A stretch of DNA of 64,000 bases, taken from contig NZ_JBNPNH010000007.1 in assembly GCF_050314555.1 (NCBI RefSeq), positions 39,256-103,255 of the forward strand, in the 5' to 3' direction. This DNA is from Spyradosoma sp004558035 (GTDB lineage Bacteria; Verrucomicrobiota; Verrucomicrobiia; Opitutales; UBA953). Positions 53,798 through 62,515 of this stretch are shown here, piece by piece. A program made the position numbers and the translations under genes. The stretch's first letter is position 1. The number at the start of each line of letters is the position of its first letter. A model generated the notes under the pieces. That model saw nothing but the letters and a program-made list of their open reading frames with translations, did not search any database and was not told the origin of the DNA.

Positions 53798-54220
53798 TCA
53801 TTCGGCGCGCTTCAGCGAGATGCGGAAGTCCTTCGCGTCGGCGTTCGGCGCGACGGCGACGATCGACTCGATCTTCGCGGGCGCGATCGCGAGCGGAATC
53901 CACGACGCGGGAACGGCGATCTTCATGCCCTGCGCGTCGTACCATTCGACGCACCAGGCGAGTCTGCCGACGGAGCGCGTGCGGTTCATCACTTCGAGCT
54001 GAATCTTCAGCAGGCTGCCGTCGGGCGTCGTGCCCGTGCGGATTTCGATCAGCGACGCCATGTCGCGCGTTCCCGCGTCGGTGACGACGCGGCGGTCGTT
54101 CTCGAGCGTCGGGCGCGCTTCGGGATTCGCCTTTTCGATCGTGTTGACGGACGCCGAGCATGCGCTCAGCGCGAGCGCGGAGACGAGCGCCGCCGCGACG
54201 GAGAGGAATCTGTGTTTCAT
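53798..54220 (-). CDS. YcfL-like (DUF1425) lipoprotein
   Basis: 140 residues from the ATG at 54220. The lipobox is ALSAC. The mature domain has KIQLEVMNRTRSVGRLAWCVEWYDAQGMKI, as in YcfL/DUF1425. In E. coli ycfL precedes lpoB (ycfM), the same order as here. The function is unknown but probably envelope-related. Confidence 0.75.
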   Translation of the reverse strand: MKHRFLSVAAALVSALALSACSASVNTIEKANPEARPTLENDRRVVTDAGTRDMASLIEIRTGTTPDGSLLKIQLEVMNRTRSVGRLAWCVEWYDAQGMKIAVPASWIPLAIAPAKIESIVAVAPNADAKDFRISLKRAE

Positions 54221-54245
54221 GCGGATTGTGGTCATAAATTGTTTG

Positions 54246-54383
54246 GAAAGGTCATGAAGCGACGAAGTTATGAAGGTTATGGAAGTTGATTGCCTTTCGC
54301 TCCGCGAAAAATTTCGAAATCCTTTCGGCAAAGCCGAACGCAATGAACTTCATCACCGCCATAACTCCATAACCTCATCACCT
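54246..54383 (-). repeat. 130-bp inverted-repeat element, copy C (inverted)
   Basis: Read on the minus strand it gives GGTGATGAGGTTATGGAGTT, then GAAGTTCATTGCGTTCGGCT, TTGCCGAAAGGATTTCGAAA and TTTTTCGCGGAGCGAAAGG, matching copy B in order. It lies between the YcfL-like and COG3014-like genes. Confidence 0.88.
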
Positions 54384-54395
54384 TTTGCTCCGATT

Positions 54396-55820
54396 TCACT
54401 TCCTGAGAACGAACTGCGAGACGCGCGGCGCCGCCTCGATCCCGACGGTGCGCACGCAGACGACGTTCACGCGGCCGGGCGCGAGCGCGACTTCGATGCG
54501 GCGCGCGCCGACGAAGATCTCCGCGCGGCGAGACGCGGGCGTCGGGAACGCCGCGACGTAAAACGAGTCCGGCAGCGTCTGCCACAGGCGCAGATCCGCC
54601 TCGGCGGAGGCGATCGTCGCGACGCTCGTGCCGACCATCGTGCCGAGCGCGATCAGCGCCGAGCCCGCGCTCCTGTCCCGCCGCGCGTATTCCGACGCCG
54701 CGAAATTCGCAGCGACGCTCGCCGCCGTCTTCACGAACGCCGTCGTCAGCGTGCGCGCGAGCACGCCCGGATAGGCGTTCTCGAAGTCGGTCTTGACGAC
54801 GCGCTTCATGTCGCAGACGCGCTGCGCGGGAACGCCGTCCGCCGTCAGCGCGGGCGTCGCGGGGCTCTGCGTTCCCGCGAGCTTGGGCAGGGCGATGCCG
54901 ACCGGCGCGATCGTGAAGCCGTGTCCCGTCGGGAACGGCAGCAGCAGGTCCGCGCGCTCTTCGACGAGCGTCGGCGCCGTGCCGTATTCGAAAATCACGT
55001 ACGTCCGCGGCGGCTCGGCGGGATCGGCGGCGTCTTCGGCGCGCGCGGCGTCCTCGGCGACGAAGGAATTTCCCGGCTCCATGCTTTCGACGCGCGAGAG
55101 CGACTTGCGGGCGCGCTCGCGGTCGGCGCCGTCCGTTCCCGCGTAAAGAAAATAGATGCCGTGCAGCCACGTCGTGAACGGGTTGACGTAGTCGGCGTAC
55201 ACGGCGACTTCGGGCAGCGAATTCTCCGCGGCGCGCAGCTTGGACGCGACGTCGGGCTCCTTGCTCAGCTTTTCGAGATCGACCTCGTTCTTCGTCGCGT
55301 TCTCGCGGGCGGCCTCGATGGCTTCGGCGTTCGCCTCGACCGCCTCGGTCTGCGCGCGGTAGGCGGCGTTGAGCGCGACGCGGGCGTCGTCGTTCCGTCC
55401 CGTCTCCAGAAAGTTCAGCGCGCGGTAGGTGTGGAGCATGATGCGGTCGGAGCCGCGCCCGCGGTACGGCAGCGCCGTGAGGTTGTAGAGCGTCGCCGAA
55501 GCCTCCTTGGAAAGCAGCGTCTCCGCCTTTTCGTCCCACTCGCCGACGGTCTCCGCCGCCTTGTCCAGCGCGGCGCGCGCGTCGGCGTCCCTGCCGTTGG
55601 CGCGCAGCAGCGTCGCGGCGTCGAGCTCCCAGACGAGGCGGTCGTTCTCGTCGGCGGCCGCGGCTTCGGCGACGGCGATCTTTTCCGCGCCCTCCCAGTC
55701 GCCGCGCAGCCAGGCGCCGCGCATTTCCCGGGATTTCCCGGGATAGGACGAACAGCCCGCGAGGCACAGCGCCGCCGCGGAAAAAGCGAAAAGAAAGACT
55801 GGAAACGAAGTTCGCCGCAT
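54396..55820 (-). CDS. COG3014-like lipoprotein
   Basis: 474 residues. The lipobox is CLAGC followed by SSYPGKSREM. The first about 230 residues look like TPR-type helices (DRLVWELDAATLLRANGRDADARAALDKA, YRALNFLETGRNDDARVALNAAYRAQ). Later, PRTYVIFEYGTAPTLVEERADLLLPFP and ARTLTTAFVKTAASVAANFA belong to the COG3014 family, which often neighbours lpoB. Role unknown, presumed envelope. Confidence 0.8.
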   Translation of the reverse strand: MRRTSFPVFLFAFSAAALCLAGCSSYPGKSREMRGAWLRGDWEGAEKIAVAEAAAADENDRLVWELDAATLLRANGRDADARAALDKAAETVGEWDEKAETLLSKEASATLYNLTALPYRGRGSDRIMLHTYRALNFLETGRNDDARVALNAAYRAQTEAVEANAEAIEAARENATKNEVDLEKLSKEPDVASKLRAAENSLPEVAVYADYVNPFTTWLHGIYFLYAGTDGADRERARKSLSRVESMEPGNSFVAEDAARAEDAADPAEPPRTYVIFEYGTAPTLVEERADLLLPFPTGHGFTIAPVGIALPKLAGTQSPATPALTADGVPAQRVCDMKRVVKTDFENAYPGVLARTLTTAFVKTAASVAANFAASEYARRDRSAGSALIALGTMVGTSVATIASAEADLRLWQTLPDSFYVAAFPTPASRRAEIFVGARRIEVALAPGRVNVVCVRTVGIEAAPRVSQFVLRK

Positions 55821-55899
55821 TTCGGAAAGCCGCGATTTTCCTTCCCCTCCGCTCCCCTTGCAAGCGCAATCTCGCCGCGGGAAGCCCGGATTTCGAGCG

Positions 55900-57066
55900 T
55901 CAGAAAAGATCCGCGGTCTTCGAAAAGTTGACGAATCGCGTTCCCGCCGTCTCCGTTTCCAGATCTCCGGCGTAAATCACCGTTCCCGTCTGCAGTTTCG
56001 GAATGCTTTTTTTCGCTTTCTCCAGATTCGCGGCGAAAGCGGGCGTCCACGTCATGCCCGCCTTGATTTCAAACGGGAAAAGTTTTCTGTTCCGCGACAG
56101 CAGCAGGTCTATTTCGAAGCCTTTTTCGTCGCGCATGAAATACAGGTTCGCGTCTTCGCCGGCGTTGCAGCGGGCCTTCAGCGCCTCGACGACGACGAGG
56201 TTCTCGAAAATTCCGCCGAGCAGCGGATCGCGCGCGGCTTCCTGAGGCGTCTTCAGCTCGAGCAGGTAGGCGACCAGTCCGGGCTCGACGAAATAAATTT
56301 TGGGAGACTTGATCATCCGTTTCCCGAAATTTTCGAAATACGGCGGCAGGCGAAAAATGATGAACGAGGCTTCGAGAATCGAAATCCATTCCCGCGCCGT
56401 CATCACGGAAATCCCGACGTCGTTCGCCAGCGACGAATAATTGACGACCTGGCCGACGCGCCCGGCGAGCACTTTCACGAACGTGTCGAACGCGACGGCG
56501 CTGCGTATGTTCACGAGCCGTCGGACGTCCCGCTCCACGTATGTCGCGTAATACTCGAGATACTGCTGAAACGGCGTCGTGTTCCGCGCGTAAATTCTCG
56601 GCAGAAATCCGTTCACCAACGCTTCGTCGCGGGAAAGGCTTGTTCCCGCGTCCGCGAGTTCCCGCAACGAAAGCGGCAGCAGACGCGCGATTCCCGTACG
56701 CCCGGCGAGAGACTGCGAAACCGCTTCGCTCAGTCGCGGCTGATGCGATCCCGTCAGCACGTATTCGCCCGGATTTTCACGCGAGTCGACCTCGATCTGC
56801 AGGTAGCTCAAGAGCTCCGGAACGTTCTGAATCTCATCGAAGATCGCCGGCGCGGCATACGTCTGCAGAAAAGCCTTCGGGTCGGAACGGGCGAACGCGC
56901 GCGTTTCCGGAGCCTCCAGATTCACGTAAGCGTGCTTCGGGAAAAGCGCGCGCGCGAGCGTCGTCTTGCCCGACTGACGCGGTCCGAGAATCGTGACGAC
57001 CGGAAACTGTTCGGCAAGCGAAAGGACATGCGCGGAAATCCGCCTTTTGATGAAATTTTTCGTCAT
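55900..57066 (-). CDS. AAA+ ATPase with DUF4143 domain
   Basis: 388 residues. Walker A is GPRQSGKTTLARALFP, Walker B is PAIFDEIQNVPELLSYLQ, and the DUF4143 C-terminal domain has PKIYFVEPGLVAYLL and a nuclease-like FEIDLLLSRNRKLFPFEIKAG (D...ExK-like). These widespread ATPases have unproven function. A perfect 15-bp inverted repeat lies just upstream. A frequently transferred gene type, but composition fits its neighbours. Confidence 0.9.
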   Translation of the reverse strand: MTKNFIKRRISAHVLSLAEQFPVVTILGPRQSGKTTLARALFPKHAYVNLEAPETRAFARSDPKAFLQTYAAPAIFDEIQNVPELLSYLQIEVDSRENPGEYVLTGSHQPRLSEAVSQSLAGRTGIARLLPLSLRELADAGTSLSRDEALVNGFLPRIYARNTTPFQQYLEYYATYVERDVRRLVNIRSAVAFDTFVKVLAGRVGQVVNYSSLANDVGISVMTAREWISILEASFIIFRLPPYFENFGKRMIKSPKIYFVEPGLVAYLLELKTPQEAARDPLLGGIFENLVVVEALKARCNAGEDANLYFMRDEKGFEIDLLLSRNRKLFPFEIKAGMTWTPAFAANLEKAKKSIPKLQTGTVIYAGDLETETAGTRFVNFSKTADLF

Positions 57067-57080
57067 GGCGACAAGATATT

Positions 57081-57117
57081 CGGCGTAAATTTAAGATTCA
57101 AACTTAAATTTACGCCG
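57081..57117. promoter_or_regulatory. Perfect 15-bp inverted repeat upstream of the AAA/DUF4143 gene
   Basis: CGGCGTAAATTTAAG and CTTAAATTTACGCCG flank a 7-nt AT-rich loop, 15 bp upstream of the ATPase start. The AT-rich arms and lack of a T tract favour an operator or regulatory hairpin over a terminator. Confidence 0.55.
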
Positions 57118-57140
57118 TTTTCGGCGCGGGAACGCGCGCG

Positions 57141-57368
57141 TCAGCGGTAGAGCGACGAGGTGAGCCAGCGCAGCTCCATGCGCGTCGCGACGCGGGCGAG
57201 CTCTTTCCGCATGATCGCGTTGCGCGGATTCTCTTCGGCGTCTCCCTTCGAAGGATTGATCAGTTCCCGCGAGAAGTAATTCTTTTCCGCGTCGCCCGAA
57301 AAACCGTCCAGCCCCGTTTCCGCGCGCGGACGCAGCTTTTCGATCGGATATTTCCCGAAGACGATCAT
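57141..57368 (-). CDS. Short hypothetical protein
   Basis: 75 residues: MIVFGKYPIEKLRPRAETGL at the N-terminus, ending RVATRMELRWLTSSLYR. It is less Arg-skewed than the shadow frames around it, so it may be real. I do not recognise a family; it could be the remnant of a larger gene. Confidence 0.4.
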   Translation of the reverse strand: MIVFGKYPIEKLRPRAETGLDGFSGDAEKNYFSRELINPSKGDAEENPRNAIMRKELARVATRMELRWLTSSLYR

Positions 57369-57677
57369 GCCGAACGCGAGCGTTCCCGGAAAATCGGACG
57401 CCGCGGGAACGAAGGCAGGAATGCCTTCGCCCCCAAAACGCGGTGTTCCCGAAATTCTCGCGGCGACGGGGCGACGCGTTTCCGAATGAAAACTTTCTTT
57501 AACTTCCTTTGACTTCGCGGTCGGAAATCTTTGCGTCTTTGCGTCTTGGCGGGAAAGGCGTTTCCGCGCGCGTCCGCGGAGCGAAACTGAGCCCGAAACG
57601 CGCTCCGGCGTTCTCGGATTTCAAAGCAGAAATGCGGCTTGCTCCCCGAATGAACAATTCGGTATGCTTCGAGGGAT
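57369..57677. repeat. Repeat-bearing intergenic region before glf
   Basis: No gene is seen. Contains three dispersed motifs, the hairpin at 57,410, a purine-poor stretch TTTCTTTAACTTCCTTTGAC that mirrors the GTCAAAGAAAGTTAAAGAAAG words near 32,405, and TTTGCGTCTTTGCGTCTTGG. Confidence 0.7.
57410..57429 (+). repeat. Hairpin CGAAGGCA-GGAA-TGCCTTCG
   Basis: A perfect 8-bp stem with a GGAA loop followed by CCCCC, right after a dispersed-motif copy, exactly as at 43,630 but with one compensating base-pair change. Confidence 0.8.
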
Positions 57678-58832
57678 ATGGGCGGAAGCACGAGAGAGAG
57701 AATTTTCGACGCGCTGGTGGTGGGCGCGGGCATCAGCGGAGCGACGGTCGCGGAGCGTCTCGCCTCGGCGGGGAAGCGCGTGCGCGTGCTCGAGGCGAAG
57801 CCGCACGTCGGCGGCAACTGCCACGACTTCCGCGACGCGAACGGCATCTGCGTGCACAAGTACGGCACGCACATTTTCCATACGAACGAAAAGCGCGTCT
57901 GGGACTACCTTTCGCGCTTCACGGCGTGGCATCCGTACATGCACAAGGTGCTCGCGCTCATCGACGGGGCGCTCGTTCCCGTGCCGTTCAATCTCAATTC
58001 GGTGCGCATGGTCTTCCCGCCGGCGCTCGCCGCGCGGATCGAGGACAAGCTCGTCGCCGAGTTCGGTTTCGGCGCGCGCACGACGATTCTCGAACTGCGC
58101 GGGAACGCCGACGCCGACCTGAAGCTGCTCGGCGACTACGTGTACGAGAAGGTTTTTCTGCACTACACGCTTAAGCAGTGGGGCAGGACGCCCGAGCAGA
58201 TCGACCCGTCGGTGACGGCGCGCGTGCCGATCTTCGTTTCGCGCGACGACCGTTATTTCCACGACAAGTATCAGGCGATTCCGCGCGAGGGTTACACGGC
58301 GATGATCTCGAAAATGCTCGCGCATCCGAACATCGACGTGCGGCTGAACGCGCCGTTCGACGCTGCGGCGCTCGCGGACGTTCCCGCGGGAACGCCCGTC
58401 TTTCACACGGGCGCGGCGGACGCGTTTCTGGGCTTCCGGCTCGGCGCGCTGCCGTACCGCAGCGTGCGTTTCGACTTCGTCGAGTACGAGCGCGAGTTTT
58501 TCCAGCCCGTCGCGTGCGTGAACTATCCGTGCAACTACGACTTTACGCGCATCGGCGAATACAAGCATTTTCTGGGCGACCGCTCGCCGCGGACGGTGGT
58601 CTCGTTCGAGTATTCGTCGGCGTTCGAGCCGGGCGTGAACGAGCCGTGCTACCCGATCGCGGACGCGGAGACGCTCGCGCTGCACGCGCGCTGCCTGGAC
58701 GAGGCGCGCCGCGCGTTCCCGCAGCTGCGTTTTCTCGGCCGCCTCGGCGACTACAAGTATTACGACATGGACAAGGCCGTCGCCCGCGCCTTGGATTGCG
58801 CGGAGGCGTTTTCGGCGGGAACCGCGAAGTGA
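57678..58832 (+). CDS. glf: UDP-galactopyranose mutase
   Basis: Flavoenzyme converting UDP-galactopyranose to UDP-galactofuranose for surface glycans. The protein has 384 residues. DALVVGAGISGATVAERLASAGKRVRVLE is the FAD-binding motif. KYGTHIFHTNEKRVWDYLSRF and EYSSAFEPGVNEPCYPI are typical of Glf. It leads the glycosyltransferase locus, implying Galf in the polysaccharide. Confidence 0.96.
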   Translation: MGGSTRERIFDALVVGAGISGATVAERLASAGKRVRVLEAKPHVGGNCHDFRDANGICVHKYGTHIFHTNEKRVWDYLSRFTAWHPYMHKVLALIDGALVPVPFNLNSVRMVFPPALAARIEDKLVAEFGFGARTTILELRGNADADLKLLGDYVYEKVFLHYTLKQWGRTPEQIDPSVTARVPIFVSRDDRYFHDKYQAIPREGYTAMISKMLAHPNIDVRLNAPFDAAALADVPAGTPVFHTGAADAFLGFRLGALPYRSVRFDFVEYEREFFQPVACVNYPCNYDFTRIGEYKHFLGDRSPRTVVSFEYSSAFEPGVNEPCYPIADAETLALHARCLDEARRAFPQLRFLGRLGDYKYYDMDKAVARALDCAEAFSAGTAK

Positions 58833-58850
58833 AGGAAGTTTTTTGAGAAA

Positions 58851-59939
58851 ATGTTTCTTTCCGTCGTCATTCCCGTGTTCAACGCCGCGCCTTTTTTGCG
58901 CGAGTGTCTGGACTCGCTGCGCGCGCAGACCTTCGCGGACTGGGAAGCGCTCTGCGTCGACGACGGCTCGACGGACGACTCCGCGGCGATTCTGCGCGAA
59001 TACGCCGAGCGCGACCCGCGCTTCGTCGTGATTTCCAAGGCGAACAGCGGCTACGGCGCGACCGTGAACCTCGGGCTCGCCCGCGCCCGCGGCGACTACG
59101 TCGCGATTCTCGAGCCCGACGACGCGCTCGCCTCGCCGGACGCCTACGCCCGCCTCGCCGAGCTCGTCGCGCGTTTTCCCGGAATCGACGTCGTCAAGGG
59201 CGACTACAATTTCTACCGCGGGAAGAGCGGGCGGCGGGAACGCGCCTTCGCGCTGCGCGCCTGCCCGAAAGGCGTTCCCGTGAACGCGCGTGGATGCGGA
59301 GAGCTCTTCGCGCTTCCGCTTTCGGTGTGGAGCGCGTTCTACCGCGCGGATTTTCTGCGCGCGGCGGCGATCCGCTTCAACGAGACGCCCGGCGCGTCCT
59401 ATCAGGACAACGCGTTTTCGTTCAAGGTCTTCGCGGCGGCGGAACGCGTCGCGCTCGCGGATTTTCCCGTCGTGGACTACCGTCAGGACAACGCCGCCTC
59501 GTCGATGAAGTCGCGGAAAAAAGTCTTCTGCGTCGCGGACGAGATGCACGAGCTCGACCGCTGGTTCGCGGAACGCCCGGCTCTGCGGGAACGCTTCGCC
59601 TACGATTTCTGGCTTTTCCGCTACAAGGCGTATTTCGCGAATCTGCTGCGCGCGCCGCGGGAACGTCGCGGCGAGTTCTTCGCGCTGTTCCGCCGCGAGT
59701 TCGTCGAGGCGAGGGAACGCGGCGAGCTGCCCGAAGCTCTCTTCCCGCGACTGGGGAAACGCCTGCCGCTGCTGCTCGACGCGCCGGAGAAATTTCTGCG
59801 CTACGCGACGTGGCGCGCGCGTTTCGACGCGTTCCGTCGCGCCAAGAAAAACGCGCTCTCCGTCCGGCGTTCCCGCGACGGCTGGCGCGTCGTCTTCTGC
59901 GGGCTGAGCTTCGTTTTCCCGAAAGGAGACCGCCGATGA
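58851..59939 (+). CDS. Family 2 glycosyltransferase
   Basis: 362 residues. The GT-A fold begins at LSVVIPVFNAAPFLRECLDSLRAQTFADWEALCVDDGSTDDS; the metal-site DXD-like motif is EPDDAL (about 91). The C-terminal about 80 residues (from GELPEALFPRLGKRLPLLLDAPEKF) are duplicated as an orphan fragment at 62,555. Lies 18 bp after glf. Sugar specificity unknown. Confidence 0.93.
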   Translation: MFLSVVIPVFNAAPFLRECLDSLRAQTFADWEALCVDDGSTDDSAAILREYAERDPRFVVISKANSGYGATVNLGLARARGDYVAILEPDDALASPDAYARLAELVARFPGIDVVKGDYNFYRGKSGRRERAFALRACPKGVPVNARGCGELFALPLSVWSAFYRADFLRAAAIRFNETPGASYQDNAFSFKVFAAAERVALADFPVVDYRQDNAASSMKSRKKVFCVADEMHELDRWFAERPALRERFAYDFWLFRYKAYFANLLRAPRERRGEFFALFRREFVEARERGELPEALFPRLGKRLPLLLDAPEKFLRYATWRARFDAFRRAKKNALSVRRSRDGWRVVFCGLSFVFPKGDRR

Positions 59940-59953
59940 GAAGAGCGCCCCGT

Positions 59954-60066
59954 TTACAGATTGCGGAAATTGACGACGCCGTTCTCGGGCGTGTCGAGGT
60001 TGAGCTCGCCGTCGTAGATCAAGCGCGCTCCCGCGACGGCATTCCCGAAGATTTTGCGGGAAACTC
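59954..60066 (-). pseudogene. Possible 3' remnant of an unrelated gene
   Basis: On the minus strand, a frame reads ...RKIFGNAVAGARLIYDGELN and LDTPENGVVNFRNL before a TAA stop. The residues look like a real protein end, but no start or upstream domain exists; the rest of the 284-bp gap is AT-rich and holds two hairpins. I do not recognise the family. Confidence 0.35.
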
Positions 60067-60090
60067 CTTCAACCTCAACGTGAAATCAAT

Positions 60091-60172
60091 ACAAATTGAA
60101 AGTCGCATTTTCAATCCGCATGAAAATTCGCCGAAAAATCGTGCAAATCGAAAGTCAGACTTTCAATCCGCG
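60091..60172. repeat. Two direct hairpin repeats (CAAAT.GAAAGTC...TTTCAATCCGC)
   Basis: ATTGAAAGTCGCATTTTCAAT at 60,095-60,115 and CGAAAGTCAGACTTTCAATC at 60,149-60,168 each fold on themselves. They repeat with about 53-bp period between flanks CAAAT and CCGC. They sit upstream of the double glycosyltransferase gene. Confidence 0.75.
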
Positions 60173-60223
60173 GAAAACCCGCGCCCGAAAACCGGATTTC
60201 ATTCGTCAGCCTTCACTTTTTAA

Positions 60224-62515
60224 ATGAGCCTCGAAACACCCAAAGTCTCCGTCGTCGTACCGATCTACAAGGTCGAGAAACATCTGCGTCAATGCGTGGA
60301 TTCCGTCCTCGCGCAGACGCTCAAGAACATCGAAATCATCCTCGTGGACGACGGCTCGCCCGACGCGTGCCCGCGGATCGTGGACGAATACGCCGCCCGC
60401 GACCCGCGCGTCGTTCCCGTGCACCAGGAAAACCGAGGGCTCTCCGGAGCGCGCAACGCCGGTCTGAACGCGGCGCGCGGGGAATACGTCGGCTTCGTCG
60501 ACGCCGACGACCGGGTCGAGCCGGAGATGTTCGAAAAGCTTCACTCCGCCGCGAAGGCGAACCTCGCCGACGTCGTCGCGTGCGGCATCCGCTGCGAATT
60601 TCTCTGCGGGGGCGCGGACGTGGATCAGGCGTATTACGACATGAAGTTCAGCGGTAAGTTCGCCGCGTCGCCCGAGCTGCTCGAAAAGCTGGACGTCAGC
60701 GTCTGCAACAAGATTTTCCGGCGGGATCTGATCGAAAAAGCGGGAGAGCCCCTGCGTTTTCCGGACGGAAAAAACTTCGAGGACTGCGAATTCTTTTGGC
60801 GCTTTTTCCTGCGCGCGCAGTCGATTTTCTGCATTCGGGAAAACCTGTATCACTACGTCCGCCACGGGAGCGGCATCATGAAGGAGACGATGACCGGAGC
60901 CAACGCGCACAGCGTCGATGCGGTTCTCGTCTGCGGGAACATTCTGCGGGATCTGCTCGCGCGGGAACGTTTCGGCGAATTCGCTTTCCCGTTTTTCCTT
61001 CTGCTCGCCGGACACCACGGGCTGAGCGCGCGGTCCGGACATCCGGAAACGGATTCGGAGACGCGAAAGATTCTCGCCCTCGCGAACTACAAAAAATTCC
61101 GCCGCGAGCTGCCCGAACGCGAGAACTGGGCCTGGGAAATTCTGGACGCCGTCGCCGCGCGCAAGCGGTTTTCGCCGGGAAAGATGATCCTGCGCACGAA
61201 AAACTGCAAGGGCGTCAGCCGCACCTTTCTGTTCGGAATCCGCATCCGAAAGAAACTCATTCCGGAGGCGTCCGCCGGGCGCTCCGCCGTGTTCGACTCT
61301 CCGAAAGAAGCCGCCGAGGCGGGAACGCGCCCGAAAATCTCCGTCGTGGTGCCGACCTACAACGCCGCCGCGTATCTGCGCCAGTCTCTCGACGCGCTGT
61401 GCGGGCAGACGCTGCGCGAGCTCGAAATCGTCTGCGTCAACGACGGCTCCACGGACGAGTCCGAGGCGATTCTTCGCGAGTACGCCGCGCGCGATCCGCG
61501 CATAAAAATCATTTCGCAGGCGAACGGCGGCTACGGGCGCGCCGTGAACGTCGGCATCGACGCCGCCCGGGGAGAATTTCTCGCCGTCGCGGAACCCGAC
61601 GACTACGTCGCGCCGGAAATGTTCGAAACGCTTTACGCGGCGGCGAAGAAAAACCGCGTTCCGCTCGTCAAATGCGACTGGGAGCTTTTCTGGGAGAACG
61701 CGGGAACGGAGACGCGGCGGGAACGCTGGCGGCTCGTCTCATGCGGCGAAGACGTCGCCGTGTTTCCGCCGAAGGAAAATCCGACGATGATCGCCGACGC
61801 CTCCGGAATCTGGGCGGCGATCTACGATCTCGCATGGCTGCGCGCGAACGGAATCCGCTGTTCGGAAACGCCGGGCGCGTCTTTTCAGGACACGGCGTTC
61901 GTCGTGAAGACTTATCTCTGCGCGGGCAAGATGGCGTTCGTGCCGCGCGCGTTCGTCTCTTACAGGCAGACGAATCCGAACTCGTCCATCAACGCCGGCG
62001 CGTCGAAGGCGTTCGCGGTCTTCGGGGAATTCGATGAAATCGTCCGCTTCTGCGAGGAACGGAAGATCTGGAACGAAAGCAGCAAGGCGCTGCTTCTCAA
62101 AAAAATGCACGCGACGGGAAAATGGAACGTGGAACGTTTTTCCGGAGACGTGCGGAAACGCGTGAAGCGGGAACTGAAAAAGCATTTTCGAAGCCTGCTG
62201 GCGTTTTTCCCCGAACGCCCTCCGGAAATCGCGCCTGGCGAATGGGCCTACATTCTGGAAATCGCGGAACGTCCGGAAAGCCGCGCGCGCCGCGCGAAAT
62301 CCCTGATTTTCGAAGAGTCTTTCGGCAAGGATTTCGTCCGCGTGAAGCTCTTCGGAATCCGCGTGCTGAAGACGCCGCTGATTCATCGCCGAAAGGATTC
62401 GCCCGCGAGAAAAATCTTCGTCCGCGCGCTTGCCGCGCTGTTCTTCCCCGGCGCCGACGCCCGCCGCCGCTTCCGCGAGCGGCATCTGAACCTCGACCCG
62501 CGTTTCAGAAAATGA
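60224..62515 (+). CDS. Double-domain family 2 glycosyltransferase
   Basis: 763 residues with two complete GT2 domains in tandem. The first starts at KVSVVVPIYKVEKHLRQCVD, with VDADDRVEP as its metal motif. The second starts at about 368, KISVVVPTYNAAAYLRQSLD, with AEPDDYVAP. The second half resembles the neighbouring GT at 58,851. The tandem form suggests a bifunctional enzyme adding two sugars. Its C-terminal end (RERHLNLDPRFRK) is repeated at 63,150. Confidence 0.93.
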   Translation: MSLETPKVSVVVPIYKVEKHLRQCVDSVLAQTLKNIEIILVDDGSPDACPRIVDEYAARDPRVVPVHQENRGLSGARNAGLNAARGEYVGFVDADDRVEPEMFEKLHSAAKANLADVVACGIRCEFLCGGADVDQAYYDMKFSGKFAASPELLEKLDVSVCNKIFRRDLIEKAGEPLRFPDGKNFEDCEFFWRFFLRAQSIFCIRENLYHYVRHGSGIMKETMTGANAHSVDAVLVCGNILRDLLARERFGEFAFPFFLLLAGHHGLSARSGHPETDSETRKILALANYKKFRRELPERENWAWEILDAVAARKRFSPGKMILRTKNCKGVSRTFLFGIRIRKKLIPEASAGRSAVFDSPKEAAEAGTRPKISVVVPTYNAAAYLRQSLDALCGQTLRELEIVCVNDGSTDESEAILREYAARDPRIKIISQANGGYGRAVNVGIDAARGEFLAVAEPDDYVAPEMFETLYAAAKKNRVPLVKCDWELFWENAGTETRRERWRLVSCGEDVAVFPPKENPTMIADASGIWAAIYDLAWLRANGIRCSETPGASFQDTAFVVKTYLCAGKMAFVPRAFVSYRQTNPNSSINAGASKAFAVFGEFDEIVRFCEERKIWNESSKALLLKKMHATGKWNVERFSGDVRKRVKRELKKHFRSLLAFFPERPPEIAPGEWAYILEIAERPESRARRAKSLIFEESFGKDFVRVKLFGIRVLKTPLIHRRKDSPARKIFVRALAALFFPGADARRRFRERHLNLDPRFRK

